Shown here: piece by piece, positions 4,894 through 7,754 of the stretch
Position numbering within the stretch: the first letter of the stretch is position 1
Layout of the letters: each line of letters begins with the position of its first letter
Assembly (NCBI GenBank): GCA_905215655.1
Contig: CAJMQT010000091.1
Span: forward strand, 1 to 7,754
DNA from: an uncultured bacterium
GTDB taxonomy: Bacteria > Bacteroidota > Bacteroidia > Bacteroidales > Bacteroidaceae
Direction of reading: 5' to 3'
Length of the DNA stretch: 7,754 bases
Notes under the pieces: generated by a model
Databases searched by the model: none
The model's input: only the letters and a program-made list of their open reading frames with translations
Told to the model about the DNA's origin: nothing
Position numbers and translations under genes: made by a program

Positions 4894-7754
4894 TTAGAAC
4901 GTTACGTTTACGCCGAATACGAACTGGCGGTATGTCGGGAATGCGTCAGAGCCGTTTGTTTCGGGGTCTGTGTCTTTCAGTTGCTTGTCCTTAACCCATA
5001 TAGCGGGGTTGTAAGCCGTGAAGTAGACGCGCAGTTTTTCCATTAGGATTTTCTTCGAGATAGACTGCGGAACGGTATAACCGAGGGTAATGTTCTTCAA
5101 TTTCACGAAAGAACCGTCGTGGTAAGACAGAGCGGAGTAAACCGTGCTCTGCTCGTCGCCGGTACCGGGACGCGGATAGAAAGCGTTCTGGTTGTTTTCC
5201 GTCCAATAGTCAACGCCGGCAAGTTGGTTCTCGGTAAGAGATCCTTTTGCGGTGTACCATCCCATAAGATCGCTCTTTATGGTTTGTCCGAGACGTGCCA
5301 TCAAGAAGACGGTGAGGTCGAAACCTTTGTAGGTGAAGGTGTTGTTGAGTCCGAGGATCCAGTTCGGGTTCTGATGACCGAGTATCTTGCGGTCGTCCTG
5401 TCCGTACTTGTGTACGCCGCCGTCTTCGTTCTTCTCGTTGGTCTCAATCTTTATGAAGCCCGGTTTCACGCCGTATTGCGTCATGAGGTCGGCGTCGTCG
5501 GTGGTCTTCCACAGTCCGGCATACTTGTATCCGTAGAACGTCTTGATGGGTTGTCCTTCAAAGAGGCTTTCTGCTATAAGGTCGCCGTCAGGCAGTTTGT
5601 CGATTTTCTCCTTGCTCCATGTTACAGAGAGAGAGGTGTTCCACGTGAAATCCTTGGTGCGGATGTTGTGGCTGTTGATTGTTGCCTCAAAGCCCTTGTT
5701 GCTTGTCTCGGCAAGGTTCTGCCACATTGAGAGCGGTGAGCCCCAGCCCGTGAAGCCCGACGTGATGGGCACGGTGCGCTTGTAGAGCAGGTCTTTTGTC
5801 TTTGTTGTGAAGAATTCAAATGAACCGTCGATGCGGTTGTTGAGGACAGAGAAGTCGAGACCGAAGTTCCAGTTGTAAGACTTCTCCCAGCCGAGGTTGG
5901 CACTTGCCACCGTTCCGGTGTACTGCGCGAACGGAACAATCTTGCCGTTGACCGTCACACCTGCCGATGAATAAACGTAAGGAGTGGTGCTTGTGGAGTA
6001 AGCGCCGACGCCTCCGGCATTACCCGTCACACCGTAACCGATGCGGAGTTTCAAGTTGTCGAGCCATGAGCGTGTGCCTTCCATGAACTTCTCGTCAGAG
6101 ATGCGCCATGCTACTGCCGTTGCGAAGAAGCTGTCCCACTTGTTGCCCTCAGAGAACCATGACACACCGTCCCAGCGGTTTGAGATGTTCAAGAGGTAAC
6201 GACCTTTGTAAGAGTAGTTGAAACGTACGGCATAAGACATCTTCTGCGTCTGGCTGAAATCAGACTCGATGTGTGCCGACTTTGCAGACATCAGTCGGTG
6301 GAACGACCATTTGTCGATATCCTGTCCGCTACCTCCGGCAAGAGTGCTTTCCGACTGAGACTTCTGCCATGACGTGATGAAGGTGAAGCCGAAGTCGTGG
6401 TCTTTGGCGAGCGTCAACTTATAGTTGAGGACGTTCTCCCAGATGTACGACCATCCGTCTGAATGGCTTATCTCTGCGTGGGGTGAGCCGGCGTAAGTAG
6501 GACGGTTGGCGTTACATTGCGAGCCCCAATACTGTCCGCGTCTTGAATTGCTCAGCGTGGTGCTGATCTGTGAGCGGAAATTCAGTCCCTTCAACGGCGT
6601 CAGTTCGAGGTAACCCGTTGTGTTGAGGTAAGTTGAGCGGGTGTTGTTTACATACTGGTCTTTAATGAAGTCGCCCAGCGGAGAGTACTGATTGTTGATG
6701 TACTCATGGCGCAGACTGCCGTCCTCGTTGTACGGATCGCCGAGAGGGAATGACGAGAGAGCTTTCGTAAAGGTATTCTTCACTCCGGCGTCACGGTCTT
6801 GGTATGTAAGGTTTGATATGAAACCGATTTTAGCCCAATCGAATATCTCCTGATCGATGTTCAGTCGGAGCTGGTATCTGTCCTGCTTCTCGTTGTCGAG
6901 CAGACCCTCGTCTCTCGAATAAGACGCGGCGGCGTAGATTTTTGTCTTCTTTCCGCCTGCTGTTACAGACATAGAGTATTTCTGCGTCGTCGCTGTGTTG
7001 CCCGATGCAAGGTCAACCCAGTCGATCCATTTATTGTTTTCGTAAGCGTCGAGATAAGCGTCGTTGTTGAAGATAGACGCCATGTTTTCGGCTTCGACGC
7101 CGTATTTATAGAGGTAAGCCTCTTTCTGGTATTTCACCCACTCGTCGCCGACCATGCCATGCTTGAAGTTGGGCGTGCCGCTAAATCCGTAGTAAGCGTC
7201 GAAGTTGACCGTAGCCTTGCCTTCCCGACCGCGCTTGGTGGTGATCATTACAACGCCGTTGGCACCGGCCGAACCGTAGATGGCTGTTGACGACGCGTCT
7301 TTCAATACGTCGATTGTCTCGATGTCGGCGGGGTTGACATTACTGTAACTGCCGGGCACGCCGTCGATGATGAACAGCGGCGAGTTGCTACCGTAAATAG
7401 AGCGTGAGCCACGCAACAGGATTGAGGGGTCCTGACCGACCTGTCCCGTTGTGACGGTGATGTCCATACCTGCAATTTTACCCTGCAACGCCTCCATGGC
7501 GTTGTTAGTCGGGGCGATTGTGATGTCTTCGTTCTTCATTGACGTCACGGCTCCGGTAAGGTCGCGTTTCTTCACCGTACCGTAACCTACGACAACAACC
7601 TCGTCAAGGTCACTCGTCTCAACTTCCATTTTTAAGGAAAGTGACGACGCCGTTGCCTTCACCGTCTGCGTCTTGTAGCCGATGTATGTCACTTCCAAGA
7701 GGTCGCCGGGAGCGGCACTGATGGCGAAATTACCGTCAAGGTCGGTGACGGTGG
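4894..7754 (-). CDS. susC: SusC/RagA-family TonB-dependent outer-membrane transporter, N-terminus outside the window
   Basis: 952 codons are visible, and the reading frame stays open to the window edge. The TTG at 7698 is not a start, because the frame continues upstream into VTDLDGNFAI, typical of the carboxypeptidase-regulatory-like domain that precedes the plug. Counting from the first complete visible codon: the end of that domain (1-27), the SusC signature DEVVVVGYGTVKKRDLTGAV (50-69), the plug domain with LRGSRSIYG (about 113-121) and FIIDGVPG (127-134), the SusC/RagA signature YGSAGANGVVMITTKRG (159-175), then a 22-strand-type beta barrel ending in FVFGVNVTF with the C-terminal aromatic residue of outer-membrane barrels. 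Perhaps 60-90 residues, including the signal peptide, are missing. It imports an oligosaccharide or similar ligand presented by the adjacent SusD, powered by TonB-ExbBD. The promoter and any regulator lie outside. Confidence 0.97.
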   Translation of the reverse strand, partial: TVTDLDGNFAISAAPGDLLEVTYIGYKTQTVKATASSLSLKMEVETSDLDEVVVVGYGTVKKRDLTGAVTSMKNEDITIAPTNNAMEALQGKIAGMDITVTTGQVGQDPSILLRGSRSIYGSNSPLFIIDGVPGSYSNVNPADIETIDVLKDASSTAIYGSAGANGVVMITTKRGREGKATVNFDAYYGFSGTPNFKHGMVGDEWVKYQKEAYLYKYGVEAENMASIFNNDAYLDAYENNKWIDWVDLASGNTATTQKYSMSVTAGGKKTKIYAAASYSRDEGLLDNEKQDRYQLRLNIDQEIFDWAKIGFISNLTYQDRDAGVKNTFTKALSSFPLGDPYNEDGSLRHEYINNQYSPLGDFIKDQYVNNTRSTYLNTTGYLELTPLKGLNFRSQISTTLSNSRRGQYWGSQCNANRPTYAGSPHAEISHSDGWSYIWENVLNYKLTLAKDHDFGFTFITSWQKSQSESTLAGGSGQDIDKWSFHRLMSAKSAHIESDFSQTQKMSYAVRFNYSYKGRYLLNISNRWDGVSWFSEGNKWDSFFATAVAWRISDEKFMEGTRSWLDNLKLRIGYGVTGNAGGVGAYSTSTTPYVYSSAGVTVNGKIVPFAQYTGTVASANLGWEKSYNWNFGLDFSVLNNRIDGSFEFFTTKTKDLLYKRTVPITSGFTGWGSPLSMWQNLAETSNKGFEATINSHNIRTKDFTWNTSLSVTWSKEKIDKLPDGDLIAESLFEGQPIKTFYGYKYAGLWKTTDDADLMTQYGVKPGFIKIETNEKNEDGGVHKYGQDDRKILGHQNPNWILGLNNTFTYKGFDLTVFLMARLGQTIKSDLMGWYTAKGSLTENQLAGVDYWTENNQNAFYPRPGTGDEQSTVYSALSYHDGSFVKLKNITLGYTVPQSISKKILMEKLRVYFTAYNPAIWVKDKQLKDTDPETNGSDAFPTYRQFVFGVNVTF

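Noticed and set aside
5119..5730. + strand open frame of 203 codons opposite susC
   Set aside because: It lies inside the SusC barrel, which has unmistakable family sequence; this is a shadow frame.

Overview
The window looks like a Bacteroidetes chromosome, most likely Prevotella or a close relative. This rests on a SusC/SusD outer-membrane pair, a Bacteroidetes-type -7 promoter box (TAnnTTTG), a Prevotella-style C-terminal sorting tail (YNLAGQR...GKKYIKK) on a secreted protein, and the absence of Shine-Dalgarno dependence. Genus is inferred from protein style only.

Layout, left to right. Positions 1-48 hold the 3' part of a tRNA-Asn gene on the + strand, ended by a strong intrinsic terminator (50-81). 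Next is a large inverted repeat (91-216) built from 9-bp AGGAGTTAA units, five in one arm and three in the other. A BASS/SBF-fold membrane transporter follows on the - strand (230-1189); the residues I recall as sodium ligands in characterised BASS proteins are not conserved in it. Its upstream gap (1190-1328) contains a GAGTTAA heptamer array, a GC-rich palindrome and a G-rich 15-bp tandem repeat. A short secreted protein of unknown function lies at 1329-1748, with a plausible promoter box just upstream. A 16-bp perfect hairpin terminator (1813-1850) separates these genes from the locus to the right.

The right two thirds (1879-7754, all - strand, so read right to left) is part of a polysaccharide-utilisation-type locus. 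SusC is the TonB-dependent porin, with its N-terminus outside the window. After a 28-bp gap comes SusD, the surface lipoprotein that caps it. After an 83-bp gap with a hairpin comes a 363-residue secreted protein with a type IX-like sorting tail, and then the terminator. SusC and SusD would bind an oligosaccharide or similar nutrient at the surface and pull it into the periplasm using TonB energy. The third protein sits where SusE/SusF-type binding proteins usually sit, but appears to reach the surface by another route. No glycoside hydrolase, sulfatase, protease or regulator is visible, so the substrate cannot be named.

I found no clearly new system. The best leads are the sodium-site changes in the BASS protein, the sorting-tail protein in the SusE/F slot, the susD-downstream hairpin whose two non-Watson-Crick positions pair only as - strand RNA, and the asymmetric repeat between the tRNA and the transporter.
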